A stretch of DNA of 64,000 bases from Aotearoamyces nothofagi (Eukaryota > Ascomycota > Leotiomycetes > Leotiales > Tympanidaceae): assembly GCA_015345905.1 (NCBI GenBank), contig JADDTR010000023.1, forward strand, positions 248,001 through 312,000, given 5' to 3'. Shown in pieces: positions 1-9,767 of this stretch. The notes beneath the pieces were generated by a model that was not told the origin of the DNA, ran no database searches, and saw nothing but the letters and a program-made list of their open reading frames with translations. Both the position numbers and the translations under genes were made by a program. The number at the start of each line of letters is the position of its first letter. Within the stretch, counting starts at the first letter, position 1.

Positions 1-187
1 GTAAGGTGGCAGTGGCAAAATGACCTAATTGGGAATAGCTGGGTATGGTATTATTCAACTTTATCAATTCGCGATCTTCAAGCTCTCTATTCTACAACTT
101 CTTTTCCGACGAACACGACAAGGCTCACAGAATTTGCCCAAACTTCAACTACAAAGCGGAAGACCTTTTCCAAGGAGATTTTCCACA

Positions 188-1411
188 ATGGCTGATGTCG
201 CGCCCGCACAATCGCCCACCGTGGACTCTTTAAATACGGAGACTTCAGACCCATCTACCTCCCTCGCCACGACCTCCCAAGGAGTCTCTGCGCCTGTAGA
301 ACGTAAAGTTAAGAAGATAATTCGCAAGAAGAGGCGTCCAGCGCGTCCGCAAGTGGATGCATCTACAATAACTTCAGAACCCCCACCCCAAACTGGTACC
401 ATCTTCAACATCTGGTACAACAAATGGTCTGGCGGCGACCGTGAAGACAAATACCTTTCCAAAACTGCGGCTGCAGGCCGCTGCAATGTCGCCAAGGACA
501 GCGGCTACACGAAAGCCGACTCAGTGGCCGGATCCTTCTTCTGCCTCTTCTTTGCCCATGGCACATGTCCCAAAGGCCATGAGTGCCAGTACCTTCATCG
601 CCTCCCAGGAATACATGATATGTTCAACCCCAACATCGATGTCTTTGGCCGCGATAAGCACAGCGACTACCGCGATGATATGGGTGGTGTGGGTAGTTTT
701 ATGCGCCAAAACCGGACTATTTACGTCGGACGTATCCATGTCACCGATGACATCGAAGAGGTCGTAGCACGGCATTTTGCAGAGTGGGGCCAGATAGAGC
801 GTGTCCGCGTCTTAAACACACGTGGTGTAGCATTCATCACATACTCGAACGAGTCCAATGCCCAATTCGCAAAAGAAGCAATGGCGCATCAATCCCTCGA
901 TCACTCTGAGATCCTTAACGTGCGCTGGGCAACGGCCGATCCAAACCCTATGGCACAAGCAAGAGAGGTGCGCAAAATTGAAGAACAAGCCGCAGAAGCA
1001 GTCCGCAGGGCCCTCCCAGCGGAGTTTGTGGCCGAGATTGAAGGCAGAGACCCGGAAGCACGCAAACGGAAGAAGATTGAAGGCAGTTTTGGACTCGAGG
1101 GCTATGAGGCGCCTGATGATGTCTATTTCGCCCGCGGACGGAATGCAGTCAATCCTTTAGGGAGACAGGGCTTGGGCTTGGAGGAGGAGCAGAGGCTGTT
1201 GATCGAGAACGCCGAATACTATGAAAATGGCCACGAAGCGCCTGCGCAGGAAGCACCAGTGCAGGAAGAGGAGAAATCGGGCATCTTCTCGAGCAGCACG
1301 CTAGCAGCGCTACAGAGTGCAAAGGGGGCATTCGCGAATAAACCAGCGAAGCCGGCAAGTTCGGGGCCGTTGGTTGCGTATGGGAGTGATAGTGATAGTG
1401 ATGACGAGTGA
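188..1411 (+). CDS. cwc2: Pre-mRNA splicing factor Cwc2
   Basis: Single-exon gene, 407 aa. Cwc2 binds U6 snRNA and links the Prp19 complex (NTC) to the spliceosome catalytic core in the nucleus. Seen: a basic low-complexity N-terminus (about 36-55), a Torus/CCCH zinc-finger region with Cys99 upstream and Cys119, Cys127, Cys133 and His137 forming C-x7-C-x5-C-x3-H, then an RRM at about 176-252 starting with RTIYVGRIH (RNP2) and containing GVAFITYS (RNP1). The C-terminus is acidic (SDSDSDDE). The frame is open for another 53 codons upstream, but the Met at 188 is chosen because it begins the conserved protein and follows a CACA context; the upstream extension is hydrophobic and unlike the family. 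Order and spacing of zinc finger and RRM match the family closely. Confidence 0.93.
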   Translation: MADVAPAQSPTVDSLNTETSDPSTSLATTSQGVSAPVERKVKKIIRKKRRPARPQVDASTITSEPPPQTGTIFNIWYNKWSGGDREDKYLSKTAAAGRCNVAKDSGYTKADSVAGSFFCLFFAHGTCPKGHECQYLHRLPGIHDMFNPNIDVFGRDKHSDYRDDMGGVGSFMRQNRTIYVGRIHVTDDIEEVVARHFAEWGQIERVRVLNTRGVAFITYSNESNAQFAKEAMAHQSLDHSEILNVRWATADPNPMAQAREVRKIEEQAAEAVRRALPAEFVAEIEGRDPEARKRKKIEGSFGLEGYEAPDDVYFARGRNAVNPLGRQGLGLEEEQRLLIENAEYYENGHEAPAQEAPVQEEEKSGIFSSSTLAALQSAKGAFANKPAKPASSGPLVAYGSDSDSDDE

Positions 1412-2101
1412 GTCCGGGTCGGTCATGTAGCATAGTGGGAGTTTATGGCGTTGAAAAGGGATACGGTTAGCATGAATCGGATTTGCATAGGTCTCTAGCC
1501 GGTAGAGATCAAGATCTTCATATAGCGTAGAAGCAGGAGCGGAGTTGTAGGATGTATATAGGGATTCGAACGCCTATAAACTCGCTTGCTCTATTTACTT
1601 TATTCATGCATCACGAGAAAGTAGCTTATGATTTCACAGTTCCATTGCTGTAATTATAGAAATCTAATAGGACTCGAGACGAAATGACATGCATCTTCAT
1701 CTTCATTTCATCAATAACGTGTGTCCATATTAATCGTGCCCCTCATAGGAGACAAAACCGACGGCAGAACGAAGAGAAGGGAGACGCCAAACCAAATCGT
1801 GTCCAGGCTAGCTAAACGAAACGTTCCAATAGAGACGCCAGCCGTTTAATGCAACTCCAAGCCCGCCTGCTTTATGTAATAACGCCTATGAAGCAAGTAT
1901 CGACTCAGTGTAGAGTACGCCGTGCCACTATGGATGACAGATAATTGGTATACCCCGGCTATGCTGTGAATTGACGTAGGAAATATGGACTGTGTAAAAG
2001 GGTGATCGTAGAAAGGATGGTATATCCGAGATGGATGAGAAGCGGGCCGCTGTCCGTCGGATGTAGACATCCTAATAGGTAGTATCTCACTGGAGGGCCA
2101 T
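1412..2101. other. Convergent intergenic region, Cwc2 / Cdc34
   Basis: The 690 bp between two convergent stop codons should hold both 3' UTRs. The only open frame of note (1846-2070, minus) has no recognisable similarity and no coding character. I see no RNA gene or repeat. Confidence 0.6.
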
Positions 2102-2928
2102 TCATTCCTTCTTCACATCCTCGACATCCTCCTCACTCTCGTCGAATTCCTGCTCGCCATCCTCGTCATCAAAATCCTGCATATCCGCATCCTCGCCAGA
2201 ACTATCACTACCTCCAAAATCGTCCTCCGCATCCGACTCTGCCCAGAAATTGTCATCTTCTACTAGCTTTGGTGGTGGAGCAGTCATAAATGTCTCTGGC
2301 ATGACAAATCCCTCAGGGATGTCCTGCTTTGACTTCTCCACGTCTTCCGCAGCCTTGAGGATGTATGTGGTTCTATCGTTGCGATATGTCACACCAGCAT
2401 CAACATTAGCCGGTGAAGAGACCTCAGGATCATCCAGAAGTAAGAGAACCGAGCGGAGGATGGATTCTACACCTTGTAGAGGTGACCAGCGTTCTGTGGC
2501 AGATTCACCTGCTACAGCATCATCTCCAGGTGGGTGAAGAATCGAGATGCAGACTTTGCCATCGGGATAGATGTTCGGATGGTAGATTGGTCGAAAGAAT
2601 TTAAAGGTGGGCGGACTGTACGGGTAGTTGTTCGTGAAGGTCATCTCGGCCTAGGGCATAAATCAGCTGATATCCTAGTGGTCAATTATGCTCACGCTCA
2701 CCTTGAAGTAGCCACCATCATAGTAACTGTCTGGGTTGACGACCATAAGCGCGATCGACCAGTTGAAGAGAGCACCTTCGTCGAGCTGGAAGATAAGATC
2801 AGTAAATGTCTGACTCGGAAGAAAACACGTGTGAAACAAGGACTGACCTCGATATTGAGCCATTTCTCCTTGGCAAGAGACCTGTACTCCTGCATAAGGC
2901 GAGCCTTCGCACCCTGGCCAGTCGACAT
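2102..2928 (-). CDS. cdc34: Ubiquitin-conjugating enzyme E2, Cdc34/Ubc3 type
   Basis: Three exons, 2928-2848, 2785-2702 and 2650-2102, spliced with GTCAGT and GTGAGC donors, give 237 aa in frame. Cdc34 is the E2 that works with SCF ubiquitin ligases to degrade cell-cycle regulators. Seen: UBC fold with YHPNIY followed by the catalytic Cys89 in GKVCISILHPPG. It is followed by the acidic active-site loop (about 96-108) that separates Cdc34/Ubc7/UBE2R E2s from ordinary ones, then WSPLQ and SPANVDA. The tail from about 185 is strongly acidic (DDEDGEQEFDESEEDVED), as in Cdc34, where it docks on the Rbx1-cullin surface. It is somewhat shorter than the 295-aa S. cerevisiae protein. Upstream DNA (2929-3587) also holds the 3' end of cut12. 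Confidence 0.93.
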
Positions 2929-3587
2929 GATGCCGGTGATATTTAGTCGTATGCGTATTCAGTGACGGTAGATCGAAGTGTGAGGCGTCAGAGCGAAGGG
3001 AGTGGTTTATGAGGTCGGACTCTTGGGCGAGATCACGAGGGTAGATGGCGCGATGCCTCAAGGATGGAAGTAATGTGAGAAGAGATCGGGTGAGAAAGGA
3101 AAGAGAAGTTGAAGGAAGTATCGTGCTTTGTTTGAAGAGTGGATGAGGCGGAACTCCTGGACTCGGGCACTAGTCATCACAATTGTCGCAGGAGGTTAGA
3201 GGCGAGATGGCTTAAAGGACGTCGGGACTCCCGTCATGCATGCGAGGATGTAGCGAGCAATCCCCGATTAGCGCCGACTTAAGTTTTACTTCCCTTATCT
3301 ACCTATCTATCAGCCTTGGGGAAACAAACTTCAGCAATGCTGACGCTCACGCATCAAGTGGTATTGTGGATGGTATTGTCAACAAGACAATAGTCTTCTA
3401 TTATGTAGAACGGCCCTAAGTAATATCTTACTTCTCTGCATCGTAAAATGTTACAATAGCCAGTTCGCTCCAAAACAAAATTTCTCATCAATAATAATGA
3501 TGGCCAACGCCTCGCCACTCAGCCTCGCGTGATCCGACCCTTTCCGGCTGAAGTCATCAACTCTGAAAATAGCATACCACATCAAAA
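2929..3587. other. Promoter of Cdc34 / 3' flank of Cut12
   Basis: 659 bp between the Cdc34 start and the Cut12 stop, both on the minus strand. Open frames here are short and unsupported. No RNA gene, repeat or clear transcription-factor site was recognised. Confidence 0.5.
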
Positions 3588-5947
3588 TCACAAGACTGAC
3601 TCAATCATAACATTCTCCTTTTGGTCGCTCATATTTCCAGCTGCCCTCTTCTTTTGCGCACTCCTCTGCTCCAGCCTCGCTTTGGCTGCTGCAGCTCGCG
3701 CAGGTGGGAGTGTCGACCTCGCTCTCGTACTAGCCATGCTCGATAGCCTGCTCGATGGAACATTACCCATAGATCGTGGTCGCGCCGGCAACCGCTTAGG
3801 TGGGCTTGAATTCAGGTTGAACATGGAAGGGCGAGGACTGGGTTTGTGTTGTGCTGCTCGATTTGGACCATAAATCAAGGATGGCTCCGGTAGAGGAAGC
3901 GCAGCTTTGGGCGACTCTAAGGAGAGGTTCGAGAAACGCTGCTGGATACCAGGTGTTAGTTGCAAAGCAGGTCCAGCGGGCGAATCCGGCACATTTACAT
4001 TGTTGATAATCTCTGATAATGCCGAGTAAGTAGGGCGTAGTATATCGAAGTTTCTAGGAGCATCAGCTGCATTATAGGCTCCATCTGTGTGAATCCTTCG
4101 TAGCTTCACTACAGAGCCTTCCAGTGTAGGTATCTTGCTATCGAGCAAGTGGATTTCGTCCCTGTTTATAGAAGACTTGTTACGGTTGCAGTGTGTGCTA
4201 CTGAGAGCCTGGTTTTCTGATCCTCTTGCATCATCATCACGTCGTGTTCGCTCAAGAGGAGCAATTTCACGTCTCTCCTGTAGTACACCGTTCCGGAGCC
4301 TGGTCTTCTCCAGTAGCCCCAATGGCAGAACATCAGCATTGATTTTGGCATCCTCTCGCTGTTTATTCTCCTTGTCATTATCCGCAGTTTGTTTCGGTTT
4401 ATCAATGGCAATGGCCTCAGTCTTCTTTAGTACCGCAATCTCCTTCTTGAGGTCTGACACTTGGTCATGGCGCTTCTTCAGAAGAGTTTCCGCATCTCGC
4501 CGCTGCGATTTTGCCTGCTCTTTCAGATGGTCGTAGTCTTTCTGAAGAGACTGCAACAGTCCATCTCGTTTCTGGCAAGAGGCTTCTGCGGATTCGCGGC
4601 GCTTCTCACTCCTTTCCAGGTCGTGGTTTGCCTTTGCAAGATCTCGAGATAACTTTGCATTTTCGTCTCGAAGTCTGGAAACTTTTTTTTCGGTGGTCGA
4701 GAGATTCAATCTTAGGCCATGCATTTCTGCTTGCATCTCTTGGAGTTGCTCCTGCGCACGTTTTAATTGGGCAGTTGTTTCGAACAGAGCCTGCTCCTTC
4801 GTTGATCCGGAGTATCTCTCCCCACTCGCTCTGCCATTCTGGCCCAATTGGGCGTCTCGTTCTTGTAGCGCTGCCCGAAATTCTTCCACCTGGTCCCGAT
4901 ACTCTGCTGCAAGAGCAGTTTGACGAGCAAGCTCCTTTGCCACTGTAGCTGAGTCGTCCTCACTCCCGCCACTTCTCTTCTCTGCAATCCTCGCAATAAG
5001 CTGTGATAACTTGTATTCCATGTTAGCAACCTTCTCCTGTTCTTCTCTGAGCTTCTCGCTGAGCTCACTAGCCTCGCCATCCTTCTTTTTCGCGTATGAC
5101 TTTGCCAATTGCTTGTACTTAACAAGCTTCCTCATTTCCTCTTTCGCCTCTTCATGATATCGTTGGTATTCAGCCTTCCAGTATCGGCCCGACTGAGAAT
5201 GCGGTTCATTGAGGTCGACCGTCATATCACCATCGAAACTATCAATTGTGTTATCGCGTGTTCTAGCCTTGGACTTTTCCACTGGCTGATCTGCCTCTCC
5301 TTTAAGATCTGCAGATAACACCTGGTCGGTCTTGGCCGCTCGGGTATCAGTCTCTGACGATGAGTGCGTAGTTACGTTATCCGTGGCCGTAGAGCTAGAC
5401 TTTCCGGGCTTTGCTTCCCTTGACTTCTCCAATGTCTCTGTCAAGGCAGTCCGGTGAGTAGCTTGTGGAAGACGGTCAACCCTGGGAGTCCACGGGCTAG
5501 GAAACTTCCCAGGGCAGTTATTTGGTATGCCACTTCTGCCTATTCCATTCTTGCCCTCATTGTCGACAACTCCAGTACCAAACGACACAGTCTTCCGCCG
5601 CGTCACAGTTCCTGGGGTAAGTAAGATACCCTGAGGTTTCGTTGGCGATTCTGCGCCACTCCGTTGGCTACCATTTCTGCTATCTCGCGGCATGTCTGCT
5701 ATTTTGGTCGGGGATGGTTCGTCAAATTCATCATCTTCTTTATATCCTGGGGTACCGAAGAGTGCGCTTTTAAGAGCTCGAGCGGCAAACACCGGTGCTG
5801 GTGTTTCTGGAGGTTCGTAGTCATCTATAGAAAGTCGATTAGGTAGAGAATCATTTAGAATCCAACTTCGAAAGTTGCTTTGCCGTGGAACTTACTCTCG
5901 TCGCGGTTCACGTCCTCCGTTTTCTTGCCTAGCCACCAATTAAGCAT
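3588..5947 (-). CDS. cut12: Spindle pole body-associated protein, Cut12 family
   Basis: Two exons, 5947-5896 and 5824-3588, give 762 aa in frame; the short first exon begins MLNWWLGKKTEDVN. Cut12 proteins sit at the interphase spindle pole body and promote mitotic commitment through Plo1/Cdc25 (known from S. pombe). Seen: the N-terminal block PAPVFAARALKSALFGTPG typical of the filamentous-fungal Cut12 domain, a KTVSFGTGV motif near 100 that resembles a PP1-docking K-x-[VI]-x-F element, a long coiled coil through the middle (about 225-480, rich in K, E, R and L heptads), and a basic Pro/Ser-rich tail with repeated Arg-Pro and Ala-Arg stretches. The first exon supplies the conserved WW-x-GKK start that a single-exon model would miss. 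The family call rests on the N-terminal block; the coiled coil alone would be non-specific. Confidence 0.8.
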
Positions 5948-6499
5948 TTTTCACGCTCTCACGCCCTAACCTAGGTGCCTTTTTAATAGATCATATGGCC
6001 AAAGATGCTAAATTACTAGTTGTATGAATCGTGGCTGTCGTATAAGAAGCTCAAACTTTACGTGGTCGTTATTGTTTACTTCGTTTGGGGAAGCGACAGG
6101 GTCCTGCCAGGCTAGACGCGGAAGCGCTAACCACCTTCACAAGCTATTGTCAGCCTTGCATCAAAAAGCAAAGACGACAGCTATTGACCTTAAAATTGAT
6201 AAGTCCTACTACTACCTTTAGAGATAAACATCTAAATACTAGTTAGGAGTATGGATGAAATGTTACGGAGATTTACGGACTTAAAGTTTACCCTTGACAA
6301 ACTAAGATACAATTGCTTTATGGATTTATTTTATTATCAGACCTGTATATAAATAACTAGATTTATATTTATGAACGAAATTGAGTAAATTAAAAGAAAC
6401 CGCTTTTGAGAAAGATGACAGTCAAGTCTATTAATTGAAATTAAAAGGATACATTTTTGGAATCAAGCATCTGATGAGGCTGACGATGGAATTATTTAT
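5948..6499. other. AT-rich intergenic region between UreF and Cut12
   Basis: Both neighbours are on the minus strand, so this holds the UreF 3' flank and the Cut12 promoter. From about 6180 to 6490 the DNA is markedly A+T rich with runs of TTTATT and AAATT, unlike its surroundings. An open frame at 6024-6221 (+) is unsupported. Confidence 0.5.
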
Positions 6500-7240
6500 T
6501 TAGCTATTGAAGATTCTAGAATATAGCATCTCGTGTCTTCCTACCCAGAGATCTATCACGGGTATACTTTGGCCTGCATCTTCGATTTTTGTATCCCATT
6601 CTTGTGAGAAGGCACCCCTGATCCCTTCCTGTACTTCGCTGCTCGCCAACACCTTTTGCGCCTGGTATGGCCCAAACATGCTTGCGCGTACTGCTGCAGA
6701 CAGTAAAGCTTTGACATGGCTTAACATGAAGACATAAGCTGTCTGCTGGAGGCTTAACCCAAGGATACTTGCAATGGCTCCAAACAACGGGCCCAAATGC
6801 GCCGAAGCAGCAGGAATATCAGTCGAGCTCGCCGAGGCGCTCGAGGACGTCGAACGCAACTTAGCCGTGAAGTCTTTCAGAACTGCCACTTTTTGAACAG
6901 AGATATCTGCTGGTAAAGCCAAGCTGAACGAACGGTCCCAGATAGACAGCAAAGCCCGCCCCTGAGCTACAGAAGCTCTTCGTCCCACCGTACACATGAT
7001 AGCCGCATCTAGCGTATCATCAAGCTCTAAGAGATCCTGTGGACAGCGATGCGCAGCAAGCACAAATGGCAGCGTCGTTGAAGCATAAGACGAAAGTGAC
7101 AGCGCCAGGAAAGCTGGGAAAGAAGACATAGGCCGAGTGTGGGCTAGATACGACTCCAACCCGCTGCTGAACGCAAAAGATCCAAGCGGTAGTGCGGAGT
7201 CTGAGAGCAAGAATAGAAAGTGGTGTGCGGAGGTACTCAT
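6500..7240 (-). CDS. ureF: Urease accessory protein UreF
   Basis: Single exon, 246 aa. UreF acts with UreD/H and UreG to deliver nickel to apo-urease and works as a gate for GTPase-driven activation, so the gene belongs to urea-nitrogen use. Seen: the UreF hallmark near the N-terminus (LLSDSALPLGSFAFSSGLE), a helical all-alpha body, and the typical C-terminal ending LYSRIFNS. Length agrees with fungal and plant UreF. The start codon overlaps the stop of an upstream small ORF as ATGA (7237-7240), so UreF may be the second cistron of a shared transcript. The NCS1 permease 2.5 kb away could also serve nitrogen scavenging, but that link is inference. Confidence 0.92.
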   Translation of the reverse strand: MSTSAHHFLFLLSDSALPLGSFAFSSGLESYLAHTRPMSSFPAFLALSLSSYASTTLPFVLAAHRCPQDLLELDDTLDAAIMCTVGRRASVAQGRALLSIWDRSFSLALPADISVQKVAVLKDFTAKLRSTSSSASASSTDIPAASAHLGPLFGAIASILGLSLQQTAYVFMLSHVKALLSAAVRASMFGPYQAQKVLASSEVQEGIRGAFSQEWDTKIEDAGQSIPVIDLWVGRHEMLYSRIFNS

Positions 7241-7464
7241 GAGATCTGCTGGGAATTAGGCTCGGGATCTACAGGACTTGAAATAATGACCTCCTTACCA
7301 TTGCTGGGGATGAGCCTTTCCAGTGGGGCCAAATGACGCCCATTTGCTCCAGATAAATTTAGCCGGGCTTTGGCATCTTCTAGACGTCTCTCAAGATCTG
7401 AAATTTCTTCTGCGAGAGTCTGAGTCTTAGATGACCTCGAATCCTCACTTTTTGTCGTTGACAT
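7237..7464 (-). CDS. Small coiled-coil protein upstream of UreF, stop-start overlap
   Basis: 75 aa. I do not recognise the family. Residues about 15-37 form a short amphipathic coiled coil (EEISDLERRLEDAKARL) and the rest is polar. Its TGA (7239-7237) shares bases with the UreF ATG (7240-7238), an ATGA arrangement with zero intergenic space on the same strand. No donor/acceptor pair that would fuse the two frames was obvious. The composition (balanced charged heptads, Ala-Arg-Leu rich) looks coding rather than random. It may be the first cistron of a bicistronic mRNA, or a uORF-like regulator of UreF translation. Confidence 0.6.
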   Translation of the reverse strand: MSTTKSEDSRSSKTQTLAEEISDLERRLEDAKARLNLSGANGRHLAPLERLIPSNGKEVIISSPVDPEPNSQQIS

Positions 7465-8887
7465 CGCATGGGATGATGCGTCGGGATGAGAATCTCAAGA
7501 TATGGCGCTCGTTTAACTACCTTGTTTCTTCGCTTACATAAGGTGGGTTGGAGGCGAATGACAGACTACGAAGTAACGAAGATACAGACCAATAACCATT
7601 TGAAGATCATAAATATCAAGTTTATACGATCTAATGTATATGCTGATAACACTTTATATTATTTGTTTATTGTGTAGATAAGGCTATATGCGAAGGAATC
7701 GCTTAGCGGAGTTCTGGTCCTTGGACATTTACAACTACGACAACTACGACACGGACGGTCGTCATTCACAGTCGAGAGAGCCAAAGCCATAGACTGATAC
7801 CCTTGATCAATATAGACATCTCGGAAGTACCGGGCAACATACAAGTCCTCTGCTGTTTCTTAGCTTCTTAGAGCTCATTGATATCCCGGGCATAGAAATA
7901 CCTATAGAGACGACTGTACCAAGCACGCGCCAATCATGGTTATCACGCCAAAACGGATGCCATGATGCTTTGGCCTCTACACTTGGGACTGTAAGGTTAC
8001 GTATCTTTGTTGTATGCTTTATTATCCCTCCTCAATGCAGCCAGTAGTTTGGAGCTCTCTGAAATCTGGCGTTCTTTATTCATCTAGTCGAGCTTTTGTT
8101 AGTGTTAATACTATCTTATCTCCCTTTGCTGTCTCTTGCTGTGTCGGGGCTTTGCCTGTCCTCTGAGGCCTCCAATCGCTAAGCATACTCCGTGGAGCCA
8201 TATAGAGTTGGTTCTGTTCTTGTATTTTACTCACATTTACGAGTCAAGGGACAGCATTAGTGCAGCTTCGCATCCCGTCCCTTATGATAAGAAGCCCCTG
8301 CAAATCTGGTCAATCTCGATCGGATATGAATGATCTACCTTGGGTGATGCAACCATAGCCTTCGGTAACCACTCGTGTTTTATTTCATTCAGTCCTGTCG
8401 GGCCCCCAAGCAGTTGGGAAAACGGCTATCTTAGACACCAAGAGTAAGTTCTGGGTAGGCTTGAAAGGGTGCTCAACCGGCTCGTAAAGATGACGAGCAA
8501 GGGAGGCGGCAACACGGGAGAGCTATGCTCGACAAGAGCTGAACGACGGTAGCATCACTCGCTGTCTCGCCACTATAGTCGGAAGACCAATGGGGATAGC
8601 CGACTTGCGATCGTCTTCTCCCGGGCTGCGGAGAGATACCCCAGGAATCAGCAAAGATACACTCGCTGGATAAGAGCAGTGAGGCGATGATAAGACCACT
8701 CGTAAGCACGTTATGTTATTGAAGGTGTCGTGGGTGTGTTGAGTTGCAAGTCAATCACGGGGAGACCGAACTGGATTTAAGCTTCGTGTCGACATATCAT
8801 ATTGTGCCAGGTTTACCCCTAGATGTCCAACAAAGCTGGCCAAGACTTGGGAGACTCTGGCTCAAAGCTCGTCGGCTTTTCTTCCTT

Positions 8888-8905
8888 TTCTTCTTCTTCT
8901 TCTTC
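8888..8905. repeat. (TTC)6 microsatellite
   Basis: Six uninterrupted TTC units inside a longer pyrimidine-rich run that starts near 8877. Simple sequence repeat in non-coding DNA. Confidence 0.85.
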
Positions 8906-9089
8906 TGCTGGGTGTATCTACTGCAAGTCCCTTACCAGCCTCTTTAGCTGTGCTGGGAATGTAAATCCCGTGTAGAGATAAGCTTGCGGACGATGGTTGG
9001 CACAGCACGGGGCATCCTTGCATGAACTGGCTGAAATGCCTCTGAGGCTTCAGAAGGCCATAGTGAGACCCTGATGCCCTGTACGAGTA

Positions 9090-9112
9090 GGGCCTGCAGA
9101 CCCTGTAGGCCC
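9090..9112. repeat. Short inverted repeat / hairpin
   Basis: Arms GGGCCTGCAG (9090-9099) and CTGTAGGCCC (9103-9112) pair at 9 of 10 positions around a 3-nt loop. There is no T-tract after it and no adjacent gene, so its role is unknown. Confidence 0.6.
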
Positions 9113-9370
9113 ATATCTGAGAGCCCGCCCCTGTAGCACCCATTCTGTGATTCTCACCGAGGGCGTACATACAGTTCATACAGTACATGCAGTACTGTAC
9201 ATCCGTATATACCGTATATACAGTGTAGTATGTGCTCCGGCTTGGCCAAATGGTCGACGCTCCAACAAGTCACCTGTCGCTAGCCACCAGTCACGGGGGA
9301 GCGCGGCGTATGCCTAACCACCTCCGCTTTGCGGTTAGCAGCCGTCCACTCCGCCGTCGCGTCCGTATCG

Positions 9371-9437
9371 CGATAAGGGAAAAGGAAGCAAAACCACAGC
9401 TTACGCCTCCCGTACGCGGGCGGCTTCCAGTCTTATC
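9371..9437. promoter_or_regulatory. Pair of GATA elements upstream of NCS1 permease
   Basis: CGATAAG at 9371-9377 and CTTATC (GATAAG on the other strand) at 9432-9437 lie about 330-400 bp before the permease start. AreA/NIT2-type GATA factors bind HGATAR and commonly control purine, uracil and allantoin permeases in fungi. The sites are visible; their use here is inferred. Confidence 0.4.
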
Positions 9438-9767
9438 TCAACCCGTATGCTTGTGCAATCGTGCCACACTCCGTCTGGCCATCAGGGCCACTCGAGCTGC
9501 ACTATCACTACTGGACAGTACTAGAATCTGACATGCAATCAACGAGACCTGAGAAGATGCGGCCATGCTACGGATCCATGCTGCAGAGCCATGCTATCAT
9601 GTCTTGCACGCCTAGCCACCGCCGGTGTGCCAGTATGCCTGCATGCCTGGATGCACCGCTGCAACGAGTATATACAGACCTGCACCCCTAGCTCTTCCTC
9701 GAGGATGCTCAATCCGTCTACTACCCTTCAAACCATCAGCTTCGCTCAGTGAGGCCCGTCAGCCAAG

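Larger units (their letters stand above)
7465..9767. other. Long intergenic region between UreF and NCS1 permease
   Basis: 2.3 kb with only short unsupported frames. It holds a (TTC)6 microsatellite (8888-8905), a 10-bp hairpin (9090-9112), a cluster of TACAGTAC/GTATATAC repeats (about 9175-9225) and GATA-type sites near 9371 and 9432. The two flanking genes diverge, so both promoters lie here. No protein gene was recognised. Confidence 0.55.

Noticed and set aside
9232-9691. Two overlapping frames (+) before the NCS1 permease
   Set aside because: They overlap promoter features and have no recognisable sequence.
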